A stretch of 64,000 bases of DNA, taken from Silene latifolia. Its lineage: Eukaryota; Streptophyta; Magnoliopsida; Caryophyllales; Caryophyllaceae. Shown here piece by piece: positions 48,610 through 60,759 of this stretch. The notes below the pieces were generated by a model. It did no database searches, was not told where the DNA came from, and saw only the letters and a list, made by a program, of their open reading frames with translations. Within the stretch, counting starts at the first letter, position 1, and every line of letters starts with the position of its first letter. The DNA lies in contig NC_133526.1 in the NCBI RefSeq assembly GCF_048544455.1, positions 3,798,001 to 3,862,000 of the forward strand. Direction: 5' to 3'. Made by a program: the position numbers and the translations under genes.

Positions 48610-50571
48610 CCGATTAGACTCCCTAGTCCCTACCATTTGTAGTATGTGAATGCCCAGTTATCCTAATAATAATTTAGAGACTTTGGAAGGTTTCTAAACT
48701 TCCAAACCAACTAATAATTGACAATTTACTCTCTGGCTAACGAGGTACAACCAGCACGTTAGTCTCATGGCAGTTGAAGACTTGGAAGTTTGTGTTCACC
48801 GTTAATCCGTCATCCCTCCCATTTGTTTACATTATTATCGAAGAGGTCTTAGACCAGTGATTAAAATATTCAAGATTATATGTTATTTTTCTTAATCAAT
48901 ACAAAATGGAAGTCTTTTTTCTTTATTGCAAAAGGTACAAGTTTGTTACATGACGATATTTAAATTCGAACATGAAATTCATATGCTCGACTTTTCTACT
49001 TTATTTGTTTCGTTCTAGATTTATTGATGTGCCCTTATCTCCATCTTTTTACCATAGATACAATTGACATATGCTCAAAGCTTAATCACGATAACTCTCA
49101 AATGACATATAGTGGTTAAGACAGGTACATGAACATCATGTCCCAAGTTCGAATTTCCACGTCCTATTACGTAATGCTCCCTGGCTCATTTGATACCAAA
49201 GAAAAAACTTTCAAATGACACCTCTGATGGCTCATTTGATACCTTTCTTTACCGCCGCCAAAAAAAAAAGGTGTATTATATTTGACCCGTATAAAATACC
49301 TGATGCCAGCAATTTTTGGGGATGTTTGTCAATGTAGAGCAGGCTAATCAATAATGAATGCACCTTTAAACAACAAGACTCCTCATCATTTACTAATACT
49401 CAACTAGTATGCAGTATGCACTTGCCAAAAAAGTATTACAAAAGAAATTTGAACAAGTCTTTGGTATTGCTTCACATGTACTTCTAGATATGATCCTACA
49501 AAGTATGAAAATAAAAGTGAATGTCAAGATGCTTTTCTTTTTCTTTCATATACTTTTTTTTTACAAAATATAAACTTCAAAAGCGGTACCAAATCTAAAA
49601 AATACGATAACTATTCACGATAATTATAATAAATTTACTGATTATTATTTAATCTATTAAATGAGCTTTTTAAATACTTAAGCGCATAAAACGAGCTAAA
49701 TAACAGGTAAAAGCATAGAAAATATGCTATTAAAATGATATTGTACTTATTACAAGAATATCGTAGACGTCCGGAATGGTGGAGTATAGCAGTTAAAATT
49801 TGGGTGAAATATTCAAGGGACTTAGGTTTAAGCCTCATCAAGAACAATTTTGAAGGTTTATTTACAGCACGAGTTTATACATTTTAGAGTGGCTAGTATA
49901 AAAAGAACACAAATTCTCATTTGTGACTCCCTATGCACTTTAGTTGTTGTTTTATCTACTTATGTGGATGATACTTGATTTGTGATGGATATACTCGTCA
50001 CAGGGAGACTTATTGTAAATGGAATATGGTTGACACTTGGGAAGAAACAAACTTAACCATACTCCCACCATGTGATGTGGAGCTAGTTATATATCACAAG
50101 TATATAAGTCTTCTAAATACAATAGCTTCATTGCCAAGCTCCAACATTTCATGAACTTTTGAACATTGTTTATTTCTTACTTGATTACCACTTCACCAAT
50201 CATTTAATGTCTTAAGAGTTGGGGAATGATCCATAACGTGCTTACCATTCATGACTTGCATTGCATCTAATCCAACAATGTTTGGAGTGAGTTAGTACAT
50301 GTATTCTAGAGGATAAACCTAAACAACATGAAGTGACAAATATCGGAAATTTATTTATTAGAAACGAAATAAAATTGATAAATGTTTCGGAAATAGTAGG
50401 GGAGGCGTAAATCTTTTGGTCAGTTCGTGAAAGTGAACCGTAATATTTAGGCTTAAATATGTATGATATCAGATTTTAACTAAAATCCTCCGCTGTAAGT
50501 AAGTCATTTTAGGAGAAAAGTAAAGGTAAATTGAGCTTAGATATGAGAATTTATCTCCTCACTAGTTTTGC
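48610..50571. other. Gene-free region with a SINE-like head
   Basis: No gene recognised. A box A-like AGTGGTTAAGAC (49110-49122) and box B-like AGTTCGAATTTCC (49146-49158) have tRNA-like spacing and suggest a SINE head. The rest is unremarkable AT-rich sequence. Confidence 0.4.
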
Positions 50572-51411
50572 GCCCGTGTAAAAAATGCACGGGTTTATTT
50601 TTATTAAATTGTAAAAATTAATAAGAAGATGAATATATTTAATGAAATATGTTTTTGGTATTACAGTTATATTGATGTAAAAAGTAAAGAGAATTTATAT
50701 GCTTCACTTAGACGTAACTCACGTAAGTAATTAAAACAAAGGATTAGATCGACATTATAAAAATAAACAAATTCTTATTTAAGACATGTCAAATATATAT
50801 ATGTAGGATGAATAAGACAAAACAAAAACATAATGCATAGGCCGGCCCTCTAACTACCCAAAAAAAATCCGACCAAATAATATAAACTTCGGCCCTCTAA
50901 CTACCCCAAAAAACTCTGACCATACACGGGGTTGATTTTTTCCGCATGCAAAATAATTGTTCATAATTTTTTTTTCCCGATAATTAATTTTAATGGATCT
51001 TTTTTTTTGGGTTTTTCATCAAGATATTATAATATGGTTTTTTGTTTTAAACTTGATGTATAACGATATGAATTTGCTTGTCTATATTTTATTTGTTACT
51101 ATTATTTATACAGTTTGTTATTTTATAATTTATTAGTTGAAATTTATTAATTTGTAGTCGTTGAACATATGAATTTCTGTACAGATTTTCGTTTTTTATT
51201 ATTTTAAATTTCTTGTTTTAAATTTATCATAAACTTATGTCTTATTAATGAATACGAATATTTTGAAATTGAAGTTTGTAAAATGAAAAACAAATGAAAT
51301 TGAAGGAGATAAAGTAATTAAATGTGAGTAATAATGGTGGAGCCCATTTCCCCCTAAAATCAAGTAGCCAATAGAAAGCATTTAAATGCTTTAGCTTTTA
51401 TAGATAGAGGA
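50572..51411 (-). mobile_element. Non-autonomous Helitron, apparently complete
   Basis: On the minus strand the element starts TCCTCTATCTATAAAAGC after an A. It ends CCCGTGCATTTTTTACACGG (hairpin), then GCGCAAAACTAG, followed by T. These are the 5' TC, the 3' hairpin and the CTRR terminus of Helitrons inserted between A and T. The 840-base interior has no helicase or Rep coding. It contains two copies of GGCCCTCTAACTACCC near 50842-50907. Confidence 0.75.
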
Positions 51412-54130
51412 TTCATATTTACCAATTACCATTACCACTTTACCATTTACTCAAGTATTATCGTTTTTAAAAACTTCTAGTAATAACTATTCCGTACCAT
51501 AATTTATAGTGATCGAGATGTGATGCTATTTTATTCACAATACATTAGCATAAAACCGTTTTATATGTAATTTTTAGTATTGTCATTTGAGTTCAAGTAC
51601 CAGCCAACAATATGCCAATTAATATTTATCCTCAATATGTCAAAAGTTTACAACTGATTTCATATAATTTTAAAGAGGTAGTTGAATTATGGCTATCTCT
51701 TAAGTATAGTTAATTAATGCTTGGGGGACGTTAAGAAATGTGGTTAAACATGATAATCATATAATTACATTGCAACAAATTATGATTGGACATAATCCTC
51801 AACTTAGCTATCTACTTGATTGATTCTTTCCACCATTTTATTCCCCCATGATTTCATTTGCCAAGCATTTTACTTTAGAACATTACCAATTATGACCTTG
51901 TACCTTACTTTTCTAGGCTCTATCTATCCAATACGTTTCATAACTTTCATTGAAAGGCCGTCTTATATTAAGATAATGTAAAATACAGTGGCCTTGTTTG
52001 ACAAATGGTAGAAGCAGATTTACAATGGCGGATAACGTTAATACTTAATAGAATACGGTTATCAGATTTTAATCCCCCTTAAACTAAAAGAATAAGGAAT
52101 TCTAAACTTTTTCCCGCTCAAATATTTTAGTAAATAAGACATTCTATATTTAGCTATTATATAGAAATAATCTATGGAAAATTATGTAGCATAAAAAATC
52201 TTTCACCTTAAATAAAAAAATATGCCAAATTATATTCTAACTATAATTAGTTGTTGCCACATTTTTTACTTATAGTATATTAAAATTTGACATTTCACAT
52301 ACACATATCTTAAATTTTATAATTATAATCATTAATCTGCTTAAAGTATTTTTCAACACTAATGCGGATTGTCAACGTTTATAATCCGATCTTATATTAA
52401 CCATAATTGCTAAACTCTCTAAAACCCTTATCTAGAAGAAACCGTACAAATTGTACGGGATCAACACTAGTAGCATATTAATTTGACTATCAAACTAAAT
52501 TAGCGGATTTAACAAAATGTGTATAGTAATTAGTAAATTATATGGCAATTATCATTTTCATGTACAGTAGTACAAATTGAATATGCTCTTACAACATGTT
52601 GGCCTGCTGGATAGCACCATGTTCAAAAACAGTAAATTCCGACTAATATACTATTAGAATATGTCATTAATTTATCAAACACATGAAATTAGTAAATTGA
52701 TTGATCAATTTAATCAATTTACTATTTAGGCGAAAATCTATTAATTTCATCCATATATTGTTTGTCAAAGATATAATCTATCACAATACAAAAAACAACT
52801 ACCCATAAAAGAGGCCAAATCTCTTAATATGTTTTCGTGAAACCGTCTCTTATATATAAAAAAAATTTAGCTACCCCAAATTTCTAAGGAACATTTTGTC
52901 ATTATTTATAATCCTATATACAACTGTATTATTTCATCTTTGGTTGGTTGGTGAATCCTAACTATAAAGAGCACATAAAAAACAACAACATGAAATATAG
53001 TTTGATGATTCGTTCATACATTTAGTTAGTCAATTCTGAAAAATAGTTAGTAGTTCAAGTGTGTTTTTCCCAAATCGCTTACTTTCTTTTTTAATTGATT
53101 TTCATAATTATTCTTTTATTTTTGTTCGTAATCGTCACCTTACCATTTGTATTATTTTGATTATAGATTCTTGCATAGGACGGCTCTAAATAAATTTTTA
53201 AAACGAATATACTATATTTTCATAAATCGGTCCCGTTGTATGTAATAATATACGGTATCCGTTTTACACAAATTCTATGTAAGAGATTTTACAATATATA
53301 CGTGAAAATAAGTGTACTTTGATCCATTGGTAATTATAGGTTATCGAGTGACTACATCATACCTCGAGTTCTAGATGATAGAAAACGATTAAGTGTTTAT
53401 AAATTACACCGTATAATTCTATCCGACTCAAATCCCAACTAAATCGAATGCGTGGTTTGTGATAATTAAAAAGCTCCCACGGGTGGTCCTCTAAAGGAAG
53501 AGTACTATTGTCTTCTACGTCACTACCAAGTACCAAGCCCCTTTAAACAAAAGTAAATTAATTAAATGTAGATATTAAAAATAAAAAATGCGATTAATAC
53601 AATTGATCACCTCATGTTGCTTGCCATCTACACCAACTTTATTTCATACTAAAAAAATTCAAAAAACAAAATTAGTCCAAGATAGAATACAATGAGGAGG
53701 AGATGTCCTTATGATGTTTGGTAGAATAAATTAAAGAAAAATATAATTATTTATTAAGAACAATTTAATGTGCCACGCCAAAATAATTTGTTTTATATCC
53801 AATCAAATCTTTTCAATATTAATATTAGTCCATCACAAAGATACGATTACATCACATACATTCATATTACAAAATAAGCAAATTAATTAAATGCTCCGTA
53901 TATATTACTAAGTATCGGAAAATACATTTATTTACCTATTCGCTTCCCAATTAGTACGAGGGTGGATGCATGGAACTATCCGATATCTCGAAACATCAAA
54001 TATTTGTTTGTTTTATATTTTGAAATATTTTTTTGCAAAAAATGTATATACATATAGATTTAATAACTTTTAAATAATTAACTAAAATACCAAAAATAAA
54101 ATTTTCTGAATCTGCCGCTAATTAGCCAAA
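51412..54130. other. AT-rich gene-free region with a lone Helitron end
   Basis: No gene recognised. At 52443-52470 the plus strand reads CCGTACAAATTGTACGG, then GATCAACACTAG and T, the form of another Helitron 3' end; its 5' end was not found. Short AT-rich open frames are ignored. Confidence 0.45.
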
Positions 54131-54364
54131 CACTAAAACTTGGGAAAGACCAATCTTTCGTACCCTTTTATTTGTATTTCGTGCCCTTTTTATTGTTGAT
54201 CGTGACATAGTAATTTCGTACCTATTTACATAATAAATGTACCAATTTTATCATTAATCAGAATTTGTACCTATTTTATTACCTTTAGTACCACTTTGTT
54301 TTAAAATTGTACAATAGTCTCTCAATAAAGCTTATTAAGAGACCGTCTTTCAAGAGACCTACTG
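54131..54364. mobile_element. Mutator-type MITE with 9-bp TSD, copy 2
   Basis: The exact 9-bp duplication TTAGCCAAA (54122-54130, 54365-54373) flanks this 234-base relative of the element at 24890. It lacks about 25 bases near the left end, between two GAGAGAC repeats, but is otherwise closely similar throughout. It ends about 310 bases before the kinase start codon; a loose piece of the same family (GAGACGGTCTCTCAG) lies at about 54568. Confidence 0.82.
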
Positions 54365-54675
54365 TTAGCCAAAAGTCAACATGACTACTTGTATTGGTAT
54401 TTGGTAGTTAGTATGTCTTCTTGTGAATTTATATATTCATTGCCATCTCCACACTCACCTTCTATTATTCCTTTTCCTCTTTATGATCACACCACATCAC
54501 CACTCTTAGATATATAATCCATTCTCCCAAAAATCATACAATTATTATCAACACAAATTAAACTCTCTTAAGAGACGGTCTCTCAGTAATGTTTACGTGA
54601 GACCTCTCATATATTCTCCCTTGAACTAGCATTTGTTAGGTTACCTCATTTGGATCATCACATATTTCCAACAAC

Positions 54676-56078
54676 ATGGGATTTTCCATGTGTTGTTTCG
54701 GTTCAATGACACCGGACTCTCGAGTCAAGAACGACGGCCAAGTTTGCTTAGAGGCGATATCCGATGACACCAAGGAGTCGCCGGCCGTGGTGAAGAGGTA
54801 TAAATGGGAGGAAATAGAGAAGTATACCATGAACTTTAAGGAAGTCATTGGTATAGGAGGATATAGCATGGTATACCTTGCTAAGTTTCCTAATTCAACA
54901 TTAGGTGCAGTCAAAATGTACAATAATAATAGTGAGAGGCTTAATCAAGTTTTCAAAAGTGAACTAGAGATCTCTCAAAAACTTCATCATGCCAATATTG
55001 TCAAACTCCTTGGATATTGTGATGATAATGGTAGGTAAAACCCTTCTCCGATAACATTTTTAACACGTAATTTCATATCTGTCCTACTATAAGACTGTCA
55101 TAACCCAGAATTTTGCATGTTAGGTAAAACCCTTCTGCGATAACTTTTTTTAACACGTAATTGTGTATTTGTCCTACTGTAAAATTGTCATAACCAAGAA
55201 CTTTGCATGTTAGGTAAAACCCTTCTACAATAACTTTTTTAACACGTAATTGCGTATCTGTCCTGCTGTAAAATCGTCATAACAAAGAATTTTGCATGTT
55301 ATTTTGTTATTGTACATGATTTTTCGGTCTCTTAACAATTTTTTTATTTTATTTTAATTTCACAGATGGAGGAGTACTAGTATTTGAGTACATTCCAAAA
55401 GGGAATCTACAAGAAGAGCTACACAACCACCAAAACAATGTCAAGACAAAACTAACATGGAAACAAAGGATAAAAATAGCATACCAACTAGCAAAAGCAC
55501 TAGAATATCTCCATGAAAGTTGTGACCTACAAATTGTTCATGGAGACATAAAAGGATCAAACATTCTCCTAGATGAAAATCTCAATTGTATGTTATGTGA
55601 CTTTGGATTTGCTAAAATGGGATTTTCGTCGATGATCAAACCGCCTTCTTCATCCAGGTTAACCATGATGGGTTCACCCGGGTACATAGACCCGCATTTC
55701 CTAATGACAGGAATCGCGTCTAAGAAAAGTGATGTCTACAGTTTTGGAGTTATACTTCTTGAGCTTATTACAGGGTTGGAAGCCTTCATTTGTTCAGGGG
55801 AAAACCAGATTCTACTCAGTTCAGTTCTTCGGAATAAGGAGAGTTTTGATGTTGAAAAACTTGTTAAGATGATTGATCCAAGGATTAATCAAAATGAGAA
55901 TGTTGATAAGGAAGAAGTGAAGATTATGGGTGAAATCGCGGCTCGTTGTTTGCATCATTTGCCTAGTTTAAGGCCTAATTCTTCAGAAATCTGCATAATT
56001 ATGCAGGAAAAGATCAGTTTTGTACATGATATGTTGGATGTGACAGAGAAATCATATGGGGAAGAAATAAAATTATAA
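54676..56078 (+). CDS. Receptor-like cytoplasmic kinase, non-RD type (At4g10390/At1g33260-like)
   Basis: Two exons (54676-55030, 55366-56078) encode 355 residues. A Ser/Thr protein kinase without signal peptide or transmembrane span. MGFSMCCFG offers a Gly2 myristoylation site and Cys6-Cys7 for palmitoylation, suggesting plasma-membrane attachment. Kinase motifs in order: glycine loop GIGGYSMV, catalytic Lys in LGAVKMY, hinge VFEYIPKGNL, catalytic loop VHGDIKGSNILLD, CDFGFAK, activation-segment end GSPGYIDPHF, and DVYSFGVILLELITG. The Arg before the catalytic Asp is Gly (HGD), so this is a non-RD kinase, a group often tied to immune signalling. All residues needed for catalysis are present. 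The intron contains three tandem 90-base repeats beginning at the donor site. A TATA candidate, ATATATAAT, lies near 54510. Confidence 0.94.
55032..55300 (+). repeat. Three tandem 90-bp repeats inside the kinase intron
   Basis: Copies at about 55032-55120, 55121-55210 and 55211-55300 each start TAGGTAAAACCCTTCT and end TTTTGCATGTT or CTTTGCATGTT. Each carries a potential donor, TTAGGTAAAAC, like the true splice site region. Confidence 0.85.
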
Positions 56079-58577
56079 TTGCAGGGAAAAAAAATCAATT
56101 ATAATTAGATTAGTGGGTGTTTTAGGACTAGTGAAAAAATCATTAGAAAATCTGGTCGATTTTCGACTGATTAAGGTAAAAAAAAAATACAGGGTTTTTG
56201 TTACATTCTGTTTCATGATGATTTGTAAAAAAAGTGTGTAAATTTGATGTGTTTGTTCATGTTGTGTACTGGAGGTTGCGAGTTGCGAGAACTTATTTGA
56301 ACCCGATGAAAACAAATAATGAAAATTTTGCGTGTTAATTTAGATTATTCATCATCGTAAATTCAAGACTTTTACCATGCACGCCATAAACGAGTTTTTG
56401 CTGTCGTTGTCGAAGCATTTGATCACTAATATGTCTGTATCTGTATGAGTTAGTCTGTCATTATAGTCTTTCACCTTAATTAACTTGCACTTAACTAATA
56501 TGTAAGTAATTGAAACTTTGTTCACACAAATACTTATGCTCGTTTGTCAAGTAAAGAACATTTTAGCCACACCTGTTACATATGCAATTGTTAGGTAAAC
56601 TAGTTGATTATTAAAGTCATTGAGCGGGGATACTCACGAGTTTACTCGTCTGCTAGAAAAATTACTTTATACGGAGTATGAGATAACCGGAGAATTTTGA
56701 GCACGGTGCCTAGCAGATCGTCTGTCCCATTATCTGAGCACGGTGTCTCATTTCCTTTCCCAATTCCCACTATTTTATCCTTGCACCACATTATTGGCTT
56801 GATATAAATTACGGATGCACATAAATACACTCACAAAATCTACTGGAACACTCCAATTATAAGTAAGGACAAAAATACCCCTTGTTTTATTACAATAACT
56901 ACCTTTGAGAGGTTGAAAATTAAAGGGCAAATCAGTCATGAAATATAAATAGAGTGTCCCAGAACATCATGATAGTGTATTTAGAGCCACCCTAAATTAC
57001 CACCCGCTTTATTATCTAAGGGATGATGTGTCACATGATAAAGAAGTATGACACCATATGAGACATAAAAGTGAAACAAAAAATCTCAACTCCATTAAAT
57101 TCGACCATTAATAGTCTTGTTTTCTTTTACCGTGTTTTCCTTTCACTTTTCTTTTTTCTACTTCACTCGGGAATGGGAGAAAGACTTTATGTTGCAACCC
57201 GAAAAAGAAATGAAAAACGTACATTATTCTAAATTAGAAACGAAATTTCATATATAAATCACAATTACTGAATGACAACATTAGATAAGACGGTTTTATG
57301 CAAGATCGGCACTAAGCGCACTCGAAAATTGATATGACCCAACTAAAAATAATTGCTTGTTAGAAATGTACTCTGTAGTAGCCAGGATTATGTGTGGAGG
57401 AACAAGCATAATGTTGCTGTCATTAAGCACATCATTAAGTTAGTAACCTTGTCATTTTCAGCACTAATAAATTCAATTAGTGATATAATTCTTTTCAAAA
57501 AGATGCTTTTATTGTCAATTTTTGAGACATTTACTAGTATTATTTCCACTATTTCGTACGTCATAGGGGACGTCTACCTATATTATCAATCAAAATTATG
57601 CTAATCTATTTTTCATTATTGGTTAAATCGAGTTAGTTATGTGGTTAATTATGTCATTATGGTCATGGACAACGAGAAGTCGAGAACTCATAATCGGGGA
57701 CCGACAAATGGGAAAAACAACTATTGCTAACTCAACTGATAAATTACATAGTTCGTTTTAGGGATGTCTGTGATCGACTAATCGCTATGAGGAGAAGGGA
57801 CCTTCTCTAAGGAGACGGACGATCTCAGGGAAGTAAAATGGTGTGTTTATCCTGCAAAACACTTGGCTAATTTTTATAATTTGATCCGATTCATTGAAAT
57901 CGCTCCTCTGTTCAAAATTCTCCTCCTAAATTTTGAAAAAAATGGCAATTTCAAAGAATTTAAGAGATTATAGTACTACGAATCATATTATATGTATTGT
58001 GTTCGATATCATTTTAAGCAAATTATAATACGATAATCAAGTCTGACACATAATGTAATCATACGCCGGAAACTTATAATCTGGAAATTGATTAACCCAA
58101 GAGTATTACTAAAGACGATAGCTTTGAAACTCTAGAAGGTAACAACTAACTAACTAGACTTATAATCCGGAAATGGATTAACCCAAGAGTATTACTAATC
58201 GCTTCAACTAAAAAATTTCAATTTTTGTCATCGTTTTCTAACATCAAATCCTAGTTCAACGTCTATGCGTAAACACAATTATAATTGGGTAACTAAACCT
58301 ATCATATTCGAAATCGACACATTAAATCAAACAAGAAAGGAGTCACATTCAATTAGTAGAATTAAGTGAGAACTCAGGAATGCACGCTCTGAAAATACAA
58401 TGCCAACAACCATGCATTGCAAATTTGCAACCGACACTATCAACGACTTCCGAGTTCCAACCATTAAAATACAAAATTTATGGCATGTCATATTGTCATG
58501 GGAGAATAATGTGGTCAGTAGTGTATGAACTTGGCAACTGTTAATCTTCCACAAAAGATATCAAAGTCGACCCGTCT
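56079..58577. other. Intergenic region downstream of the kinase
   Basis: No gene recognised. TACGGAGTA occurs at 56670-56678. A duplication of about 45 bases (GGATTAACCCAAGAGTATTA; about 58070-58115 and 58158-58202) is present. Open frames at 57353-57604 and 58327-58554 have no family features. Confidence 0.35.
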
Positions 58578-58869
58578 TGGCCTGTTATTTTATGCAACAT
58601 GGTCTGGCCTGGCCCGGCCCGGCCTTAGCCCGCCGTTAACCCTGGCATGGCCCGGGTCCTGAAATTCCAGCCCGGCCCGGCCTTGGCCCGCCATTTTAGC
58701 AAAAAAATAAATAAAAAAATAAAATGGTAAGGCCGCCAGTCCGGCCCGCCTTAGCCCGCGCCGGGTCCTGGCCCGGGTCAAGCATATCCAAGCCCGACCC
58801 GGCCAAGCCCGGCCCTCCCCTTGCCTGGCCCGGGTTTGACCAGGAGAGCCCGGCCCGAGTACAGGTCTA
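58578..58869. repeat. GGCCCGG / GCCCG word array, GC-rich island
   Basis: GGCCCGGCCC, TTAGCCCGCC and CCCGGGTC words fill the segment, making it the most GC-rich of the intergenic stretches. The right edge GAGTACAGGTCTA reversed (TAGACCTGTACTC) resembles the ends of the elements at 26148 and 27182. No left end or target duplication was found. Open frames on both strands are artefacts. Confidence 0.6.
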
Positions 58870-59204
58870 CTCCGAGTATTGGGTCGTTGGCCACTTGGCC
58901 TATGTTACTCAAACTAGGTTACAGAGGTTGGATACAGGTCCGACTTCTAATGACTGTTTTCGAGTCACAGGGATTCCATTCAGAATTGAAGACTAGAGTA
59001 AGTTGAGGACACATCAGAAGACAAAAAAAGACACAATATTTCCAGTGCCTCGAAAGCTCCTGTGGCTAGGGGGTGGGAGGTAATATAGACAGAGTTCTGA
59101 GCTTAAAATAGGTAAAAATTCTTGTCAAAAAAAAAAGAAAATTTTGTATATAAATAACCCCTTTTAAGTCCATTTTTACAAATAACCCCTTTTAAGTCCA
59201 TTTA

Positions 59205-59834
59205 TCGTACTTTAAAATTCAAACACTAAGACATTTAGTGTAAACAACAATATTTTTTAAATATCTATTTGCAGTAAGATAAATAACGTGAGAGTATTGA
59301 AATATACATTCTACAAAGACAGTTTAACCTAAACTTAACACATTTATTCATATGATAAATTTTTGATGGAGAAATATGAGGCGATTTAAGAAGTATTTTT
59401 GTTTGTTGCCTACCTCATGCCACATTTTTTAAAAATGTAACTCTATTTCATACAAAATAGAGTATGCCAACACGATCGGGGCAACAAAATTATAAGAAGC
59501 ATTAATATTTTAATAATACTTGTAGGTTATAAATTTTAGTTTATTTAGATACTACTAACATTAAATCATGAGTTTTTCTTATAATAAGTTCATATTCACT
59601 ATTAACACATTTAAGCTTTTTCAAAATTCAAACTCAAAATCTGTTTATATACAATTCTGTTTCATACAAAATAAAGTATGTTAAGCAGGGCCGGGGCAAC
59701 AAATTAAATATATAGGCGTTTTAATTATTTATTGATTAAATTCAATGTGCAACATTCATTTTTAAATTTAGTACATTAATTTAACTTCTGAAAATTTAAA
59801 ACAACCCCGTGAATTTTCACGGGTCTTACACTAG
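59205..59834 (+). mobile_element. Non-autonomous Helitron nested in the left arm of the Mutator-like element
   Basis: It begins TCGTACTTTAAAATTC after an A and ends CCCGTGAATTTTCACGGG (hairpin), TCTTACACTAG, then T. Its boundaries coincide with the break in the left inverted arm of the host element. The interior holds a partial duplication of ACAAAATAGAGTATG-type sequence with GGGGCAACAAA (about 59450 and 59665). Confidence 0.72.
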
Positions 59835-60009
59835 TTTACCCCCTAATGTTGATTACACTAACGATTTTTATAAAACACGATCTATATAAAATATTACGAC
59901 TTAAACTATACCTAAACTACCCTTACCTTATTCATTCACTGATCTCACTTAATCGACAAATCCCAAATCAAAACATAAACCCCAAAATCAATATTGTATA
60001 TAGATCAGG

Positions 60010-60496
60010 TTTATCATCCAACCCCTCTTCTCAAACTTATAATCCACACCAAATGGCTTACACAAAACTGCATTACCACTAACAGGATAACATGAACTAA
60101 ACCTATCAAGAATCGGTTCATAATTTCCATCTGAATTCGGATTAATGGCAAACCGAATGATCCCACAAAATGCATCAGAACTTATATTAGATAAATCATG
60201 GGTAAAATTAATATGTGAAGAAGCATAAATTAGCCAAGTTTAACCATTTATTTAACTTAACAACATAATTAGTATTAGTAACATTAGCAGTCATGAATAG
60301 TTGAAATGGTAAAACTAGTTTTACCACATGGAACAACACAGGTAATAAAAGGGCTTCCTCTAACTATAAAAAACCGCAGATTTACTGCAGGAAAATCAAC
60401 ACTAAGATCACTAAAGTTTGAAACTTTATGCGACCCGCGATTCGGGTCATCAGAATTGGATCCAGTAATGATGAAATTAGGGTTAAAAACTTGCAA
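60010..60496 (-). pseudogene. Captured fragment of a GH81 endo-1,3-beta-glucanase gene
   Basis: Minus-strand translation gives VNLRFFIVRGSPFITC and TSFTISTIHD, then (other frames) NVTNTNYVVKLNKW, TWLIYASSHINFTHDLSN, CGIIRFAINPNSD and LDRFSSCYPVSGNAV. This order and spacing match the N-terminal part of plant GH81 glucanases (callose-degrading or pathogen-glucan-degrading enzymes). Two apparent frame shifts, one after IHD and one before TWLIY, and the lack of both ends and of the catalytic region show it is not functional. It lies inside the inverted arms of a Mutator-like element, so it was probably copied from a full gene elsewhere. Confidence 0.8.
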
Positions 60497-60759
60497 ATCG
60501 AGTTGGGTATGAAACCGAAAGCGAAAAATTGATAGACGAATGAAAAATTAATGAGGTATCAAGTTTAAGTCATAATATCGTATGTAGATCGAATGACTAT
60601 AAAAATCGTTAGCGTAATCAACATTAGGGGGTAAATTTTAGGATTAAGTGATATTTAAGGGGGGTTATTTGTAAAAATGGACTTAAAAGGGGGTTATTTG
60701 TAAAAAACGGTACATAGAAGGGGGTTATGTACAAAATTCACAAAAAAAAGGTAAAAATC

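Larger units (their letters stand above)
59120..60749. mobile_element. Mutator-like element carrying a GH81 glucanase fragment, with nested Helitron
   Basis: The exact 9-bp duplication GGTAAAAAT (59111-59119, 60750-60758) flanks it. The arms are long inverted repeats: AATAACCCCTTTTAAGTCC on the left (59150-59204) pairs with GGACTTAAAAGGGGGTTATT on the right, and CCCCCTAATGTTGATTAC (from about 59838) pairs with GTAATCAACATTAGGGGG (ending about 60634). A Helitron interrupts the left arm at 59205-59834. The unpaired centre contains minus-strand coding sequence from a GH81 gene. No transposase is present, so this is a Pack-MULE-type passenger carrier. Confidence 0.8.

Noticed and set aside
58590-59006. 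GC-rich open frames on both strands
   Set aside because: Composed of GGCCCGG repeats; no protein-like composition or family motif.
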